The notes under the pieces: model-generated
Databases searched by the model: none
What the model saw: the letters and a program-made list of their open reading frames with translations, nothing else
What the model was told of the DNA's origin: nothing
Position numbers and translations under genes: made by a program
Part shown: positions 1-7,324 of the stretch, one piece after another
Layout of the letters: every line of letters begins with the position of its first letter
How positions within the stretch are numbered: the stretch's first letter is position 1
Source: Akkermansia muciniphila
Lineage (GTDB): Bacteria; Verrucomicrobiota; Verrucomicrobiia; Limisphaerales; SIAT01
DNA: 34,313 nucleotides
Assembly: GCA_945900775.1 (NCBI GenBank)
Contig: CAMDJP010000033.1
Location: forward strand, 1 to 34,313
Direction of reading: 5' to 3'

Positions 1-175
1 TGAAAATAATGACGGCGCACTTCTCGTCATCTAATAAAAACGGCTGCACTTCACGCGAATGGATGTCGATGACGGACAGCTTGGCATCCTTGACTCGCTC
101 GATGGGTTGAGCGGCCAGGACAATCGAGGAAACCAAGAACAGCCAAAGAACAATAATTGATAGGCGCCGTCTCAT
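1..175 (-). CDS. Secreted redoxin/thioredoxin-like protein, N-terminal part only (cut by window edge)
   Basis: Reading leftward from an ATG at 175, 58 codons are open up to the window edge. The start has a basic n-region (MRRR), a hydrophobic stretch of about 18 residues and an Ala-Ala cleavage region, so the protein is probably exported. The mature part begins with Lys-Leu-Ser-Val-Ile-Asp, then a residue run ending in a Cys-Ala-Val-Ile-Ile-Phe strand. This resembles the first beta strands of AhpC/TSA-type redoxins common in Verrucomicrobia and Planctomycetes, where the redox-active region follows this strand; that region lies outside the window. The assignment is therefore an inference from the N-terminal pattern. 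It lies downstream of, and on the same strand as, the broken asd gene. Confidence 0.5.
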   Translation of the reverse strand, partial: MRRRLSIIVLWLFLVSSIVLAAQPIERVKDAKLSVIDIHSREVQPFLLDDEKCAVIIF

Positions 176-217
176 CCCAAAAACGATACAGAATAGACGC
201 GATCGGATGCAAGCGAG

Positions 218-775
218 TTACGTGCGATTTTTCCACCGTCCGGCGAGCACTTCGGCAATCTGTACTGCGTTCAGCGCTGCGCCTTTCAGAAGCTGGTCGC
301 CGGCGACCCAAAAACATAGGCCGTTCTTCATCGCGCAATCCATCCGAAGCCGGCCGACTTCGCAATTGTATTTGCCGGTGACATTCAGCGGCATCGGATA
401 TCGCGCTGATGAGGGCGCATCGACCACATCAAGTCCCGGCGCGCTCTTCAACACTTTCAATGCGGCGGACACGCTGACGGGTTTTTTGAATTCGGCACTG
501 ACCGCGATCGAATGCGCACGGAAAACGGGCACACGAACACACGTGACACTGGCTCGAAAGGAGGGAAGACCCATGATCTTGCGTCCCTCGTTCTGCATCT
601 TCATTTCCTCATTCGTGTAGCCGTCTGGCAGAAATGAATCGACGTGAGGCAGGACGTTGAATGCGATTTGATGCGGGTAGACTTCCTTCGTGATCGGCTT
701 GCCGCGGACAGTTTGGCTGACTTGCCGTTCCAGTTCCTCGATTGCTTTTGCACCGGTGCCCGACACGGCTTGATA
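218..775 (-). pseudogene. asd: Aspartate-semialdehyde dehydrogenase, C-terminal fragment lacking the NAD-binding half
   Basis: Aspartate-semialdehyde dehydrogenase makes the semialdehyde used for lysine/diaminopimelate, threonine and methionine. The reading frame from about 775 down to the stop at 218 matches the family's second half: YQAVSGTGAKAIEEL, then IAFNVLPHVDSF, GYTNEEMKM, the substrate-binding/catalytic motif RVPVFRAHS with its histidine, and the C-terminal WVAGDQLLKGAALNAVQIAE. Only about 186 residues of a usual 330-350 are present. The Rossmann domain and the catalytic-cysteine region are absent. Upstream in the same frame the sequence runs about 20 unrelated codons to an in-frame stop at 839-841, and I find no asd-like N-terminus in the other minus-strand frames up to about 960. 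I infer a deletion or recombination remnant; an internal GTG (764-766) could in principle start a non-catalytic product. Confidence 0.85.
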
Positions 776-1007
776 GCTGAACCGTGCACCGTCCAGAAAG
801 TAATTTCCTCCTAATGCAATGCCGCCCAGAAGATCGATTCACCGGGCTCTCCATGAATGGAAATTCAAATCATCTATGATTCATGCCGTCACACACTCCG
901 ACGCCCGTCCGAGTTCTGACCGTTTCCGGTGCGGCGGGCGCGAAAGCAAATTCCAAATCAAAAATATTTGAGATTTTGGCGCGTGGGGGAATGGCGACCT
1001 TTGGCGC

Positions 1008-1187
1008 ATGACGCTTCTGCCGTCGAAAGGACCCGTCGAGACTGTCAAGAAATCTGTCCAGACCCATGCACTAGACGAGGTGTTCAGCCCACAGAGAACC
1101 TATCGTGCGCAGATTAATCCGATGAAAAAAGTTATGAAACGCCTGCTGATATTCACCGTTCTCACGATACTGTTGGTTCACGGCTAA
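1008..1187 (+). CDS. Hypothetical short protein with C-terminal transmembrane helix
   Basis: An ATG at 1008 opens 59 codons to TAA at 1185-1187; a second in-frame ATG at 1122 would give only the last 21 residues. The first part is polar, with no motif I recognise. The last about 20 residues (MKKVMKRLLIFTVLTILLVHG) look like a basic n-region plus a single hydrophobic helix, as in a signal anchor or a small membrane peptide. The frame is already open for about 12 codons before 1008, following a TGA at 969. A hairpin begins three bases after the stop. There is no convincing ribosome binding site for either ATG. It could be a real micro-protein or the tail of a decayed gene; I do not recognise the family. 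Confidence 0.25.
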   Translation: MTLLPSKGPVETVKKSVQTHALDEVFSPQRTYRAQINPMKKVMKRLLIFTVLTILLVHG

Positions 1188-1190
1188 AAC

Positions 1191-1216
1191 GCCGATGGCC
1201 GGCGGTGTTCATCGGC
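1191..1216 (+). terminator. Hairpin just after the 59-codon ORF
   Basis: Perfect 7-base inverted repeat GCCGATG / CATCGGC with a 12-base GC-rich spacer, three bases after the TAA at 1185-1187. There is no T-run after it, so intrinsic termination is uncertain. Confidence 0.3.
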
Positions 1217-1261
1217 TAAGGTTCAACTGAGAATTCCCTCCTCTTATTAGGAGTCGCATCC

Positions 1262-1309
1262 ATGACACGAGTTGCAATGATTCTCGCCATCGCCCTAGCG
1301 AAGTTTTAA
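1262..1309 (+). CDS. Possible 15-aa hydrophobic micro-ORF
   Basis: ATG at 1262 is preceded by AGGAG with 8 bases of spacing, one of the better ribosome binding sites in the window, yet the frame closes with TAA after 15 codons. The peptide is hydrophobic and resembles the start of a signal peptide. It may be the first codons of a small lipoprotein or entericidin-like gene that was truncated, or simply chance. Confidence 0.15.
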   Translation: MTRVAMILAIALAKF

Positions 1310-1400
1310 CGCATCCTCGATTCGCGTCAGTAAGAGACGCTGCGCCCTGGATTTGGGATTGCCTCATACTTTGCGTGCATCGGTGCCGCGTGGTTTCGTA

Positions 1401-2279
1401 TCAGGAGGAAGAGAATGCGCGACTGCGCAGCCAGTGAGCCCCATTGCCTAGAACGCACACGGCTCCAAGTAGCGCGACATCTGTCGGGCCGACCGGCAGG
1501 TCCCAGTGATACGCAAGCACGAAGCCGACGACTGCCGTGAGCCCACCCAGCACGCTGGCCGCGACGACGAATTGGCGCATTGTTCCAGCGAAGGGCCGCA
1601 CCGCCAACGGCGGGAGCAGCAGGAAGCCGAATGTCACGAGTGGCCCGACAGCAATAACCGCAACCGAGATGGCGAGGCCAATCAGCAGGTAGAGCAGCAA
1701 GTCCCAGCCGAAGACTTGCTTACGCAACGTCATCGCCAGTTCGCGGTCGTAAGAGACGAGAATGATTTCCTTCCGGAAGAGCCAGAGTAGGAAGAGCACG
1801 CCCGCAAATGCGCCGAACGTGATTTTCAAATCGGAGTTCGAAATGGCGATAATCTCGCCCTTGAAGAGGTTCAGCCAGCCGCGCTCGGCGGTCGGGCATT
1901 TTGCCAGTAGGAGCAAGCTGGCGGCGATGGACAGCACGTAGAGCGCACCGACGCGCGCCTCGTTCCACGCCACCCGCCGCCGTTCCAGAAACGCTAACAC
2001 GGTCACAGCGAGGATGGAGAAAACCAGCGAGCCGACGAACGCAAGCGAGTGTGTTTCGAACGCACCATGCTCCAGATGAATGTGTCCGAACGAGTGCAGC
2101 GAGAGCGCCAAAGCCACGCCAGTGGATGAAATCTGCGGGAGGGCCACGCCCATGAAAACCATCCGCCGCAGCACGAGGAAGACGCCGATCACCGGACACG
2201 CCAAGCCGACGACAATGCTGGTGTAGAAGGCGTCTCGCAGCAGGAACTCGGGCGAAATGACTTCGATAAGAACGTTCAT
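1401..2279 (-). CDS. znuB: Zinc/manganese ABC transporter permease (ZnuB/MntB type)
   Basis: This 292-residue polytopic protein belongs to the ABC-3 permease family, which forms the inner-membrane channel of ZnuABC-type Zn or Mn importers. Evidence is the family-typical N-terminus (an FY..I..G...P..G.FLVLRRMVFMG-type segment followed by an IS..GVALA motif), about 7-8 hydrophobic helices along the length, and the conserved glycine/proline-rich region near GPLVTFGFLLLPPLAVRPFA. The ATG at 2279 lies one base after the stop of znuC (TGA-C-ATG), so the two are surely co-transcribed. Length is normal. The metal is inferred as zinc from the COG0523 and Fur-family neighbours; Mn cannot be excluded from the permease alone. 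It is the last gene of the island, about 8.6 kb from the matching binding protein. Confidence 0.93.
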   Translation of the reverse strand: MNVLIEVISPEFLLRDAFYTSIVVGLACPVIGVFLVLRRMVFMGVALPQISSTGVALALSLHSFGHIHLEHGAFETHSLAFVGSLVFSILAVTVLAFLERRRVAWNEARVGALYVLSIAASLLLLAKCPTAERGWLNLFKGEIIAISNSDLKITFGAFAGVLFLLWLFRKEIILVSYDRELAMTLRKQVFGWDLLLYLLIGLAISVAVIAVGPLVTFGFLLLPPLAVRPFAGTMRQFVVAASVLGGLTAVVGFVLAYHWDLPVGPTDVALLGAVCVLGNGAHWLRSRAFSSS

Positions 2280-2280
2280 G

Positions 2281-2979
2281 TCACGCCGGAGCAGATATCT
2301 CCTCGAAGCTTACCTTGCCATCGCCCACCTGCAACACAGCGGTAGCGTGCTTGCGCGCGAGTGGGAGGTCATGATTCACCATGAGAATGGTGAGCTGATT
2401 CTCGCGGTGTAGTCGGGAAAGCATCTCCATCACCGCGATGGTGGTCTCGGGGTCAATGCCTGCTGTCGGTTCGTCGAGCAGGAGAACATCCGGCTGTGTT
2501 GCCAGCGCGCGGGCGATGAGCACGCGTTGCTTCTGCCCGCCGGACAAAACGGAGAACGCTTTATGCTCGAAGTCCGCCGCGCCGCTCTGCGCCAGACACT
2601 CGCGTGCGAACTGCCGTTGAGGCTCCCCTGCCCCGCGACCCGGGCCCAGTCGTCCGTAAGTTCCCATTAACGCGACCTCGAAAGCCGAGAGAGGCCAGAG
2701 CGAATCGAGACCTCCGCGCTGGGGCACGTAGCCAAGGACGGGAGGCGCGTTGTTCACTTCCGATAATTCGACTCGGCCCGACACGGGCGGAAGAATGCCA
2801 GCGAGTGTCTTGAGCAACGTCGTCTTGCCCGAGCCATTATCACCCACCATCGCCGTGAAACTTCGGCACGGCAACTCGAGCGTAAGCGCGCGGAGGACAG
2901 CATTGCCCTCGTAGCCGACAGCGACATCCCTCAACCGTGCCCAAGTTGAGGACGGAATTGTTAGTGGCTTGGCGGACAC
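2281..2979 (-). CDS. znuC: Zinc ABC transporter ATP-binding protein (ZnuC type)
   Basis: This 232-residue ABC ATPase powers the permease encoded immediately downstream. Walker A is GDNGSGKT at residues 46-53, a Q-loop-like PQRGG at about 86-90, the ABC signature LSGGQ at 145-149, Walker B VLLLDEP at 165-171 and the switch histidine H203 in VNHDL. The start is taken as GTG at 2979: the frame upstream closes at a TGA only a dozen codons away and holds no ATG. Spacing to znuB is one base. A 52-base gap separates it from the truncated COG0523 gene upstream. The C-terminus lacks the longer extension of E. coli ZnuC, which is common for this subfamily. Confidence 0.93.
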   Translation of the reverse strand: MSAKPLTIPSSTWARLRDVAVGYEGNAVLRALTLELPCRSFTAMVGDNGSGKTTLLKTLAGILPPVSGRVELSEVNNAPPVLGYVPQRGGLDSLWPLSAFEVALMGTYGRLGPGRGAGEPQRQFARECLAQSGAADFEHKAFSVLSGGQKQRVLIARALATQPDVLLLDEPTAGIDPETTIAVMEMLSRLHRENQLTILMVNHDLPLARKHATAVLQVGDGKVSFEEISAPA

Positions 2980-3031
2980 GCAGGTATCAAACCGTATTTT
3001 TGTCGCTCAGGCAAAGTGCAATTCAGTCGCC

Positions 3032-3451
3032 TCAATAGACTCTCTGGTCGCCCGTGCAGCCGGGATGCGGATAGAAATGAGAAAGACGGCGGTTCAGAAT
3101 GTGTGCGAAGGCGATGGCGAGCCCACTCAATCCCATACCGCGGACCTGAAGCCATTTGAAATCAGGCGCGCAGCAATTGCCAGCGGCGGTAAATTGCAAC
3201 TCGAGGATCAGCTCGCCGCTGAGCGAGCCGTGGTTGAGATTAACGAGTTTTGCGTCGCCGCGAACGCGCGTCTCGGCGATGAGTTCCGCGTCGACGGCAA
3301 GTTCGCTCAAATCATTAACGATGACAGCGAAGCGCCGCTTCCCGTCGCGGAGCAACCGTTTGAGTAGCGTAGTTTTACCTGCACCGAGAAAGCCGCAGAG
3401 CACGATGACGGACAGCTTGCGGGCTACAGATGAAGATTCGCCTGGGTTCAT
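3032..3451 (-). pseudogene. Truncated COG0523 (CobW-family) GTPase
   Basis: The first about 80 residues are clearly a COG0523 GTPase: P-loop GFLGAGKTT at about residues 20-28, then VIVNDLSELAVDAELI, then a KLVNLNHGSLSGEL stretch at the place where classical members have the metal-binding CxCC motif. After that the similarity stops. The remaining about 45 residues, including AAGNCCAPDF and a hydrophobic GMGLSGLAIAFA run, do not look like the ESTG, NKxD or CobW C-terminal regions, and the 139-residue product is less than half the family length of about 330-450. I infer a deletion that fused the GTPase head to unrelated sequence. It starts 8 bases after the 40-aa ORF and is followed 52 bases later by znuC, so the operon remains continuous. 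Confidence 0.75.
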
Positions 3452-3458
3452 AGAGTTT

Positions 3459-3581
3459 TCAGCAGGAGCAGGCGGCAGGCAGGTCGATGGACAGCACCAG
3501 CCGGTTGCGGTCGGCGTCCGACACCGGTGAACTGCGATACACGATTGCGAGCAGTGACTTACGTTTCGCAGCGATATTCAT
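3459..3581 (-). CDS. 40-aa micro-protein with Cys-Ser-Cys tail, coupled to the protease gene
   Basis: The ATG at 3581-3579 overlaps the TGA of the upstream protease gene as ATGA, the arrangement used throughout this island for translational coupling. The frame is 40 codons, ends 8 bases before the next gene, and fills the gap exactly. The peptide has a basic start (MNIAAKRK), a short hydrophobic strand (SLLAIVY), a polar centre rich in D and R, and ends in LPAACSC. The two C-terminal cysteines could bind a metal ion, which would fit the neighbourhood, but this is inference. I recognise no family. The tight packing supports it being expressed. Confidence 0.6.
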   Translation of the reverse strand: MNIAAKRKSLLAIVYRSSPVSDADRNRLVLSIDLPAACSC

Positions 3582-4471
3582 TTCGGGGAAATCAAATCCA
3601 GCACGGCCTGCACGGGCCGCGCATTCTTGAAGACCATCTTCGCGCCGGTCTTGCGGTCGCTGGTCACGACGTTGTCCGCCAGCGCGACCACTTCGCCGCG
3701 CTCATTGAAAACGGGGCAGCCGCTGGAGCCGCGCCCAAAATCGGCTGTGATGCCCATCATCACGGCGTCGCCCGTCTCCTTCTGGCCGGTGAAGTAGCGC
3801 GACACGATGCCCTCGGTAAGCATGTAATACTGGCCCTCGGGATGCCCCATCACGAACACGCGCGAACCAACCTGTGCAGTCGTAAACAACGGCAACGGGG
3901 TGAAACCTTCTCCGTCGAGTTGCAGGATAGCGACATCGCGCGCCTCGTTGGCCGCCAGCACCTCGCGCACGCCGCAGATGCGCCCATCGCCCATCATCAC
4001 CACCATCACCGCGTGCTTGGGTTCGTCCACGACGTGGTAGCAGGTGACAAATGCGCCTGACGCTGTGAGCACGAAGCCGGTGGCTGTCATGAGATGCCAG
4101 TCGTCGCACGAGTCGCACTTGTATAGCGACGCGACCACGAGCACGCCCGGCCGGAGGCTGGCAAACGCGGGGGGCGAAACTGGCGCGGCTGGGGGCCGGG
4201 GCAATTCCAGCCGGCACCGCCCCCGCCCGAGTTGCGCGACCAAATTAGTCATAGAGACGAATTTCTTTTCCTCCATCAACTTAATGCCGGCGGCGCGCAA
4301 CGCCCCTTCTATGCGGCTGTCATCTACGACCTCGCCGGCCGGCACCGTGGGGCCGCTTGCGGCCGGGCTGCCGCGTCGTTCGGCCGCCAGCACCAGCGCG
4401 GTCACCAGGGCCGCCATCAGCGCGAAACTGATGGCGAGCCAGTGGACCGGAGAAAGGTGACGACGGTGCAT
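3578..4471 (-). CDS. Membrane-anchored trypsin-like serine protease (S1/HtrA-like, no PDZ)
   Basis: A 297-residue protein with one N-terminal hydrophobic anchor at about residues 11-30, a linker rich in Pro/Ala, and a chymotrypsin-fold protease domain from about 105 to the end. The catalytic triad is visible: His146 in TCYHVVD, Asp179 in NEARDVAILQL and Ser250 in GRGSSGCPVFNERGE, the last matching the HtrA-type G-x-S-G-G/C-P motif. It ends soon after the protease domain, so there is no PDZ domain as in DegP. A CxxC pair (C119, C122) sits near the domain start and may form a disulfide or bind metal. It probably faces the periplasm. A GC-rich hairpin lies just upstream and the stop overlaps the 40-aa ORF. 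Its target is unknown; maturation or clearance of periplasmic metal proteins is only a guess. Confidence 0.85.
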   Translation of the reverse strand: MHRRHLSPVHWLAISFALMAALVTALVLAAERRGSPAASGPTVPAGEVVDDSRIEGALRAAGIKLMEEKKFVSMTNLVAQLGRGRCRLELPRPPAAPVSPPAFASLRPGVLVVASLYKCDSCDDWHLMTATGFVLTASGAFVTCYHVVDEPKHAVMVVMMGDGRICGVREVLAANEARDVAILQLDGEGFTPLPLFTTAQVGSRVFVMGHPEGQYYMLTEGIVSRYFTGQKETGDAVMMGITADFGRGSSGCPVFNERGEVVALADNVVTSDRKTGAKMVFKNARPVQAVLDLISPK

Positions 4472-4478
4472 TGGAAAG

Positions 4479-4507
4479 GCGGGGCGCGGCGCGTGGCCGC
4501 GCCCCGC
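4479..4507 (-). terminator. Strong GC hairpin between the Cys-rich protein and the protease genes
   Basis: An 11-base perfect stem (GCGGGGCGCGG / CCGCGCCCCGC) with a 7-base loop lies 13 bases after the stop at 4521 and 8 bases before the protease ATG. On the transcribed strand it is followed by GCCTTTCC, so the T-run is weak. It could partially terminate transcription or adjust mRNA stability within the operon. Confidence 0.45.
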
Positions 4508-4520
4508 TTCGTTTCAGGGC

Positions 4521-4838
4521 TTACTGAATTTTCGAGGCGGTGAACACCTGCTTGCCGCCTTCGGTCTTCGCCGTGCCGGTGGCGGTGACCTTCTCCACCA
4601 CGGCCTGACAGACCTTGCTGTGGAACGCCTTGCTCACGGGGTTGTCCGCGAGGTAGTAGGTCGTGGTCTTGCCGCTAGCCGTCACCTGGATGGCGTTCTG
4701 GCACTTGGCTGTTTCCTTCAGCTCGCACTTGGCGCACATGCCCTTGCCGGTGATGGTCTGCTCCTTCTCCGCCGCGAACGCGCCGGCGACCATCAGCGAA
4801 ACCGCCGCCACGAGGGCGAGGCTCAGTTGCTTCTTCAT
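4521..4838 (-). CDS. Small exported Cys-rich protein (DUF6370-like)
   Basis: A 105-residue protein with a clear signal peptide (MKKQLSLALVAAVSLMVAGAF, cleavage near AFA-AEK). The mature part is about 82 residues with a four-cysteine set: GKGMCAKCELKETAKC, then VC late in the chain. The pattern GKGMCAKCxLKExxxCQNAI followed by YYLADNPVSKAFH matches small periplasmic proteins widespread in Verrucomicrobia and Planctomycetes that I recall as DUF6370; the family name is from memory. The CxxC...C arrangement suggests metal binding or a redox role. It starts after a 90-base gap with hairpins and an A-rich leader and has no clear Shine-Dalgarno sequence. Confidence 0.8.
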   Translation of the reverse strand: MKKQLSLALVAAVSLMVAGAFAAEKEQTITGKGMCAKCELKETAKCQNAIQVTASGKTTTYYLADNPVSKAFHSKVCQAVVEKVTATGTAKTEGGKQVFTASKIQ

Positions 4839-4880
4839 CAGTTATACTTTCTTTTGTTGTTTGGTTTTTCTGCTAGCAGC

Positions 4881-4923
4881 CCACCCCATCGAGGGCGGAC
4901 ATCGGGTGGCCGCGCACGCGGCC
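4881..4923 (-). promoter_or_regulatory. Two overlapping, mutually exclusive hairpins in the operon gap
   Basis: CCACCC (4881-4886) can pair with GGGTGG (4904-4909), and GGCCGC (4908-4913) can pair with GCGGCC (4918-4923). The two share bases 4908-4909, so only one full stem can form at a time. A self-complementary CTGCTAGCAG (4870-4879) follows, then an A-rich leader up to the ATG at 4838. This may be a partial terminator or attenuator; I see no known riboswitch core. Confidence 0.3.
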
Positions 4924-4928
4924 GAAAG

Positions 4929-5969
4929 TCACTCTCGCCGGACTCGTAGCATGGCCAGCGCACCGTCGGCTCCAGCGATAGCAAGGGTTTGGTCCTCGGG
5001 ACTCCACGCCAGTGCGCTGACGGCCTGCGCGAAGTCGTGCCGAGCCACGGGCGCATCGGGATAACCGAGATGCCAGATAAAGACCTCACCGGTGGCGCTG
5101 GCACTGGCGAGCAGGCTGCCTTTGCCTTGGAATTGCATGGCGGTGAGCACACCTTCATGCGTGGTGAGCATGAGGGGCTTAGTGCCGGCTGGACCTTTGC
5201 CGGTGCAACGCCAAACGATGCCGGTGGGACCGGCCCCAGTGGCGAGCCATTCGCTGTCGGCGGACCACGTAAGGGTTTTGATACGTCCGGGATAGCCGCT
5301 CATCTGCAACGGCTCGCGCTCGCGGAAGGGTAACTTCCAGCAAGTCATCGAGTTGTCGAAGGTCGGCGCGACGACATAGCGGCCTCGCGGGCTGAGTGCG
5401 ACTCCACCAAAGGGCGATTTGTGCGCGAATGTTTCTGATGGTTCGTTCGTCCCAGGCCGGAACAGCCGCACCTTGCCGTAGCAAGACGTCGCCAACACCG
5501 CGCCATCGCTGCGCCAACTGAGACCGGCGACGGTGCTTTCGTGGTCCGCAAAGCGCACGCCCGGCGAACCGTCGGGCGTCCAGAGCCGCAGGTGCCGGCC
5601 CGCGCCGCTGGCGAGCCATTCGCCTCCCGGCGACCATGCGAGGTGCTCCACCCAGTTACTCCCGCCCTCGAGTTCGCGGCCGGGCGCGAAGGAGCCCGGT
5701 TGCCACAAGCGAATGCCGCCGTCCTCGCCGCCCGTAGCCAGGATGCCATTCGTGGACCACGTCGCGCACAAGGCTCCACCGCGATGGGCCAGCTGGCGAT
5801 GGACGAGAGAGCGGGTGCTGACATCCGCTATACACAATTCGCCGGCGGCCGTGACGGCGGCGACCTGCGCGCCGTCGGGCGACCACGCCAGCGCGCGGAT
5901 GTGTTCGTCGCAAACGACGCTCCAAGCATCGCAGCGGAAGACCGGCGGTTTAGTGCTCAGGATCCTCAT
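4929..5969 (-). CDS. WD40-repeat protein of the zinc island
   Basis: The ATG at 5969 overlaps the stop of the upstream COG0523 gene as ATGA. The frame is open further upstream, but that part is low-complexity Arg/Pro/His sequence inside the COG0523 gene, so I chose 5969. The 346 residues hold seven to eight WD-like blades, recognisable by LAWSPDG / GGEWLASGA / LRLWTPDG type strands repeated about every 40 residues. There is no signal peptide, so it is probably cytoplasmic. Beta-propellers of this kind act as protein-interaction platforms. I recall WD40 genes beside COG0523 genes in other bacterial zinc loci, so a partner role for the adjacent GTPase is plausible but not shown here. Confidence 0.88.
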   Translation of the reverse strand: MRILSTKPPVFRCDAWSVVCDEHIRALAWSPDGAQVAAVTAAGELCIADVSTRSLVHRQLAHRGGALCATWSTNGILATGGEDGGIRLWQPGSFAPGRELEGGSNWVEHLAWSPGGEWLASGAGRHLRLWTPDGSPGVRFADHESTVAGLSWRSDGAVLATSCYGKVRLFRPGTNEPSETFAHKSPFGGVALSPRGRYVVAPTFDNSMTCWKLPFREREPLQMSGYPGRIKTLTWSADSEWLATGAGPTGIVWRCTGKGPAGTKPLMLTTHEGVLTAMQFQGKGSLLASASATGEVFIWHLGYPDAPVARHDFAQAVSALAWSPEDQTLAIAGADGALAMLRVRRE

Positions 5970-7321
5970 GAGGCGAGGCAGTTGCGGAAGCCAGCGGTGA
6001 GTTCCGCGCGGTCGAGGTTGCGGCCGATGAAGATGAGCCGACTCAGGCGATGCTCGCCGGTTTTCCACGGGCGGTCGAGCTTGCCATCGAAGAGCATGTG
6101 GACGCCTTGGAAGACGAAGCGGTTGGGCGTGTTGGCAACGTGCAGAATGCCCTTCATGCGGAAGATGTCCGCGCCCTTGCTGGCGAGGAGTTCGCTGATC
6201 CACGCGTTGAGCTTCTTCGGGTCCAAGGGCGTTTCCTCCGTGATGCCCACGGAGCCGACGCTGTCGTCGTGGGTGTGGCCAGCCGCGTGTTCAGTGGCGC
6301 GGACCGGCTCGACCAGCGCACCGTCACGCCGGACGACCATCGCAAACTCCTCCGGGAGGTGCTGCGTGCAGAGCAGGTAATGTCCAGGCTCCGTGACGCG
6401 CAGGTGAAAAGTGCCGCCGCCCGCGGGCGAGAAGACGAGTTTATGCAGCGCCGAACGCGGCGAAAACTCCGCGCCATCCGCTACGGTCACGCCGGGAGTG
6501 CTGAAGAGCTTGAGTGCTTCCTTGCGTGCGGCGGTAGCATCGGCCTCGTTGAGGCCCGCGAGTTTAAGCGCCACCAAACCCATCTCCGGGTCTGGGCCGG
6601 GCTGGAAGATTAGCTGGTAATCGGCGGGTGCGAGGGCATATGTGCCGCTCCACTCGAAGGGAAGTTCCTCACGCAGGAAGTCGTCGTCCACGGCAAGTTT
6701 AGCGTCGAGATCGAAGGCGTGGATATCCACGACATGGTTCACGGGCACGAGCGACTGCTGCGTGCGGTGGAAGCGGGCGACGGCGTTCATGCCGCGCAGG
6801 CGGGATTCGAGGTTGGTGAGTTCAGCCTCTGTCACGAGGTCGGTTTTATTGAGCAGAATCACGTCGGCGAAGGCGATTTGTTCCTGGCACTCCTTGCTGT
6901 CGCCGAGGTGCTGCACGACGTGCCGCGTGTCTACCACGGTAACGATGCCGTCGAGCCGGAACTGGGCCTTGACCTCCTCGTCCACGAAGAAAGTCTGCGC
7001 GACGGGACCGGGGTCAGCCATGCCGGTGGTCTCGACGAGGATGTAATCGAACTTGTCACGGCGGCGCATCAGATTGCCGAGGATGCGGATGAGGTCGCCG
7101 CGCACGGTGCAGCAGATGCAACCGTTGTTCATTTCGAAGACCTCTTCATCGGCGTTGATGACGAGGTCGTTATCAATCCCGATTTCGCCAAATTCGTTCT
7201 CGATGACGGCGATGCGTTTGCCGTGGCGGGTGGTGAGGATGTGGTTCAACAACGTGGTTTTGCCTGCACCGAGGAAGCCGGTGAGGATGGTGACGGGGAT
7301 GCGGTTGTCAGTAGTGCTCAT
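5966..7321 (-). CDS. COG0523 GTPase, CobW family, putative zinc chaperone (copy 1)
   Basis: A full-length 451-residue G3E GTPase. Motifs in order: P-loop GFLGAGKTT (15-23), [10 protein letters not shown] (41-50), the metal-binding GCICC (67-71), VETTG (96-100), NKTD (158-161), and a CobW C-terminal domain ending in [14 protein letters not shown] histidine cluster ([10 protein letters not shown], about 344-353) sits between the domains, as in many metal-handling members, and an extra segment of about 100 residues precedes it. These proteins use GTP hydrolysis to deliver a metal, mostly zinc, to client enzymes under starvation. It begins three bases after the 93-aa gene and overlaps the WD40 gene by four bases. 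Confidence 0.93.
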   Translation of the reverse strand: MSTTDNRIPVTILTGFLGAGKTTLLNHILTTRHGKRIAVIENEFGEIGIDNDLVINADEEVFEMNNGCICCTVRGDLIRILGNLMRRRDKFDYILVETTGMADPGPVAQTFFVDEEVKAQFRLDGIVTVVDTRHVVQHLGDSKECQEQIAFADVILLNKTDLVTEAELTNLESRLRGMNAVARFHRTQQSLVPVNHVVDIHAFDLDAKLAVDDDFLREELPFEWSGTYALAPADYQLIFQPGPDPEMGLVALKLAGLNEADATAARKEALKLFSTPGVTVADGAEFSPRSALHKLVFSPAGGGTFHLRVTEPGHYLLCTQHLPEEFAMVVRRDGALVEPVRATEHAAGHTHDDSVGSVGITEETPLDPKKLNAWISELLASKGADIFRMKGILHVANTPNRFVFQGVHMLFDGKLDRPWKTGEHRLSRLIFIGRNLDRAELTAGFRNCLAS

Positions 7322-7324
7322 AAC

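Larger units (their letters stand above)
842..1400. other. Intergenic stretch with only tiny ORFs and one hairpin
   Basis: About 560 bases lie between the broken asd gene and znuB. Frames on both strands give no recognisable protein domain. It holds a 59-codon plus-strand ORF ending in a hydrophobic helix, a hairpin and a 15-codon ORF with a good ribosome binding site, listed separately. I see no tRNA, repeat array or transposon end. The absence of long frames next to a broken gene suggests decayed coding sequence. Confidence 0.5.

Noticed and set aside
870-1117. Short frames on both strands in the left intergenic region
   Set aside because: No domain, ribosome binding site or coupling to a neighbour supports them.
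3961-4020. Apparent run of histidines (CATCACCACCATCAC) in the plus-strand frame
   Set aside because: It is the complement of the VMVVMMGDG codons of the protease gene, not a real His-rich protein.
4929-6203. Longer version of the WD40 gene starting at 6203
   Set aside because: The additional 78 codons are Arg/Pro/His-rich shadow within the COG0523 gene; the ATGA overlap at 5969 gives the natural start.
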